DNA of 64,000 nucleotides from Paenibacillus sp. DMB20 (GTDB lineage Bacteria; Bacillota; Bacilli; Paenibacillales; Paenibacillaceae): NCBI RefSeq assembly GCF_000987955.1, contig NZ_LAZU01000012.1, positions 62,001-126,000 of the forward strand. The letters run 5' to 3'. A model generated the notes under the pieces. It was not told the DNA's origin. It made no database searches and saw only the letters and a program-made list of their open reading frames with translations. This document shows, piece after piece, positions 63,633 to 64,000 of the stretch (within the stretch, counting starts at the first letter, position 1; each line of letters starts with the position of its first letter). Both the position numbers and the translations under genes were made by a program.

Positions 63633-63953
63633 GAAATAACCTCCTGTTTTTTATGGATTCCGCAGGGGGATAAGGCCCGGCGCCTGCAGGTTTTGTAAAA
63701 GCTCTACAAGGTTAAGTATAAGCATCGAGGCGGGGCTCAAGGGTGATTTCAAACACACAGAAAGTGGTCGAACGGTGACGGAGGATGATGGATTTGGAAA
63801 ATGACTTGGTAATTTCTTTGCCGAAAAGGGAAGGATAAATGAAATGACGAGAGACATGAAAAATGTTCCGGCCAAATAAAAGGAATCTTGGATCGGAAAA
63901 CGAATCTTTAAAGTACCAGACAAGAAATGGCTGGAATCCGAAAGGTAATGGTG
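63633..63953. other. Divergent intergenic region, no gene recognised
   Basis: Must hold the promoters for the repair gene (minus) and the gene starting at 63954 (plus). An inverted repeat TTGTA-N7-TACAA (63693-63709) is visible; no definite Fnr, Rex or NsrR box was found. Confidence 0.4.
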
Positions 63954-64000
63954 ATGAAAATCATGGACGTCAATTATCGGGTGGAAAAAGATTTCCTTGG
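63954..64000 (+). CDS. aspA: Start of a probable aspartate ammonia-lyase (cut by window edge)
   Basis: The ATG at 63954 with AAAGGTAATGGTG before it reads MKIMDVNYRVEKDFLG. The segment NYRVEKDFLG matches the conserved N-terminal start of aspartases and class II fumarases (RIEKDFLGE). Only 15 full codons are visible, so the call rests on this short match. Product would deaminate L-aspartate to fumarate. Confidence 0.5.
   Translation, partial: MKIMDVNYRVEKDFL

Noticed and set aside
63633..63953. Fnr- or NsrR-type box upstream of the iron-sulfur repair gene
   Set aside because: Only a short TTGTA-N7-TACAA repeat was found; it does not fit known consensus sites well enough.
1..64000. CRISPR arrays, tRNA/rRNA genes, complete insertion sequences or prophage genes
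   Set aside because: No regular spaced repeats, tRNA-like cloverleaf, transposase or phage structural gene was seen on either strand.

Overview
The window looks like a Gram-positive, Paenibacillus-type chromosome. Shine-Dalgarno sites are strong (AAGGAGG type). There are many multi-gene carbohydrate ABC importers with lipoprotein binding proteins, a YesM-type kinase with an AraC-type response regulator, ECF sigma/DUF4179 anti-sigma pairs, and a copper-amine-oxidase-type surface protein. This taxonomic reading is inferred from gene content. No rRNA, tRNA, CRISPR array or intact insertion sequence was found.

Layout. 0-0.8 kb: ECF sigma factor and the start of its anti-sigma gene (minus strand, cut by the left edge). 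1.0-8.4 kb: maltodextrin-type operon (binding protein, two permeases, LacI regulator, two tandem esterases) with identical operators at the operon promoter and before the regulator. 8.5-12.7 kb: a stand-alone FabF-type synthase, a decayed stretch (SRPBCC remnant, CYP102 P450 remnant), an acetamidase with unusual operators, and an MmyB-type regulator. 12.7-17.3 kb: SNF2 helicase/SWIM protein pair. 17.5-17.8 kb: a 26-codon hydrophobic ORF with a facing antisense promoter, which I read as a type I toxin-antitoxin locus. 17.8-20.6 kb: AraC regulator divergent from a TIM-barrel isomerase and a Gfo/Idh dehydrogenase. 21-33.3 kb: two-component system, sugar ABC importer, GH38-type mannosidase, ROK kinase and mannose-6-phosphate isomerase, which together suggest mannoside uptake and catabolism. 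33.3-44.7 kb: AraC regulator, surface protein, M20 amidohydrolase with two membrane proteins, two GNAT acetyltransferases, GPH symporter with YdjC deacetylase, and a drug-efflux MFS with its TetR regulator. 44.8-54.1 kb: GntR regulator and an operon of AtuA protein, DUF4387, sugar-type ABC importer and two ADP-ribosylglycohydrolase-like enzymes, one with an added C-terminal beta-sandwich. 54.4-58.5 kb: ECF sigma, giant anti-sigma and a secreted paralogue of its tail. 58.8-64 kb: mixed genes including NlpC/P60-like, CdsA-like, PadR/HAAS, a nucleotidyltransferase, the Ric/ScdA repair protein, and the first codons of a probable aspartate ammonia-lyase.

Two systems stand out. The GntR-AtuA-DUF4387-ABC-ADP-ribosylglycohydrolase operon looks like an uncharacterised import and breakdown pathway, possibly for an N-glycosidic (ribosyl-type) compound. 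The 17.5 kb locus has every sequence hallmark of a type I toxin with antisense RNA.

Caution: nine otherwise intact genes are broken by single-base indels, nearly all in short homopolymers. That pattern looks more like assembly error than gene decay. By contrast the SRPBCC, CYP102, endonuclease and short sigma-factor remnants carry several lesions or large truncations and look genuinely dead.
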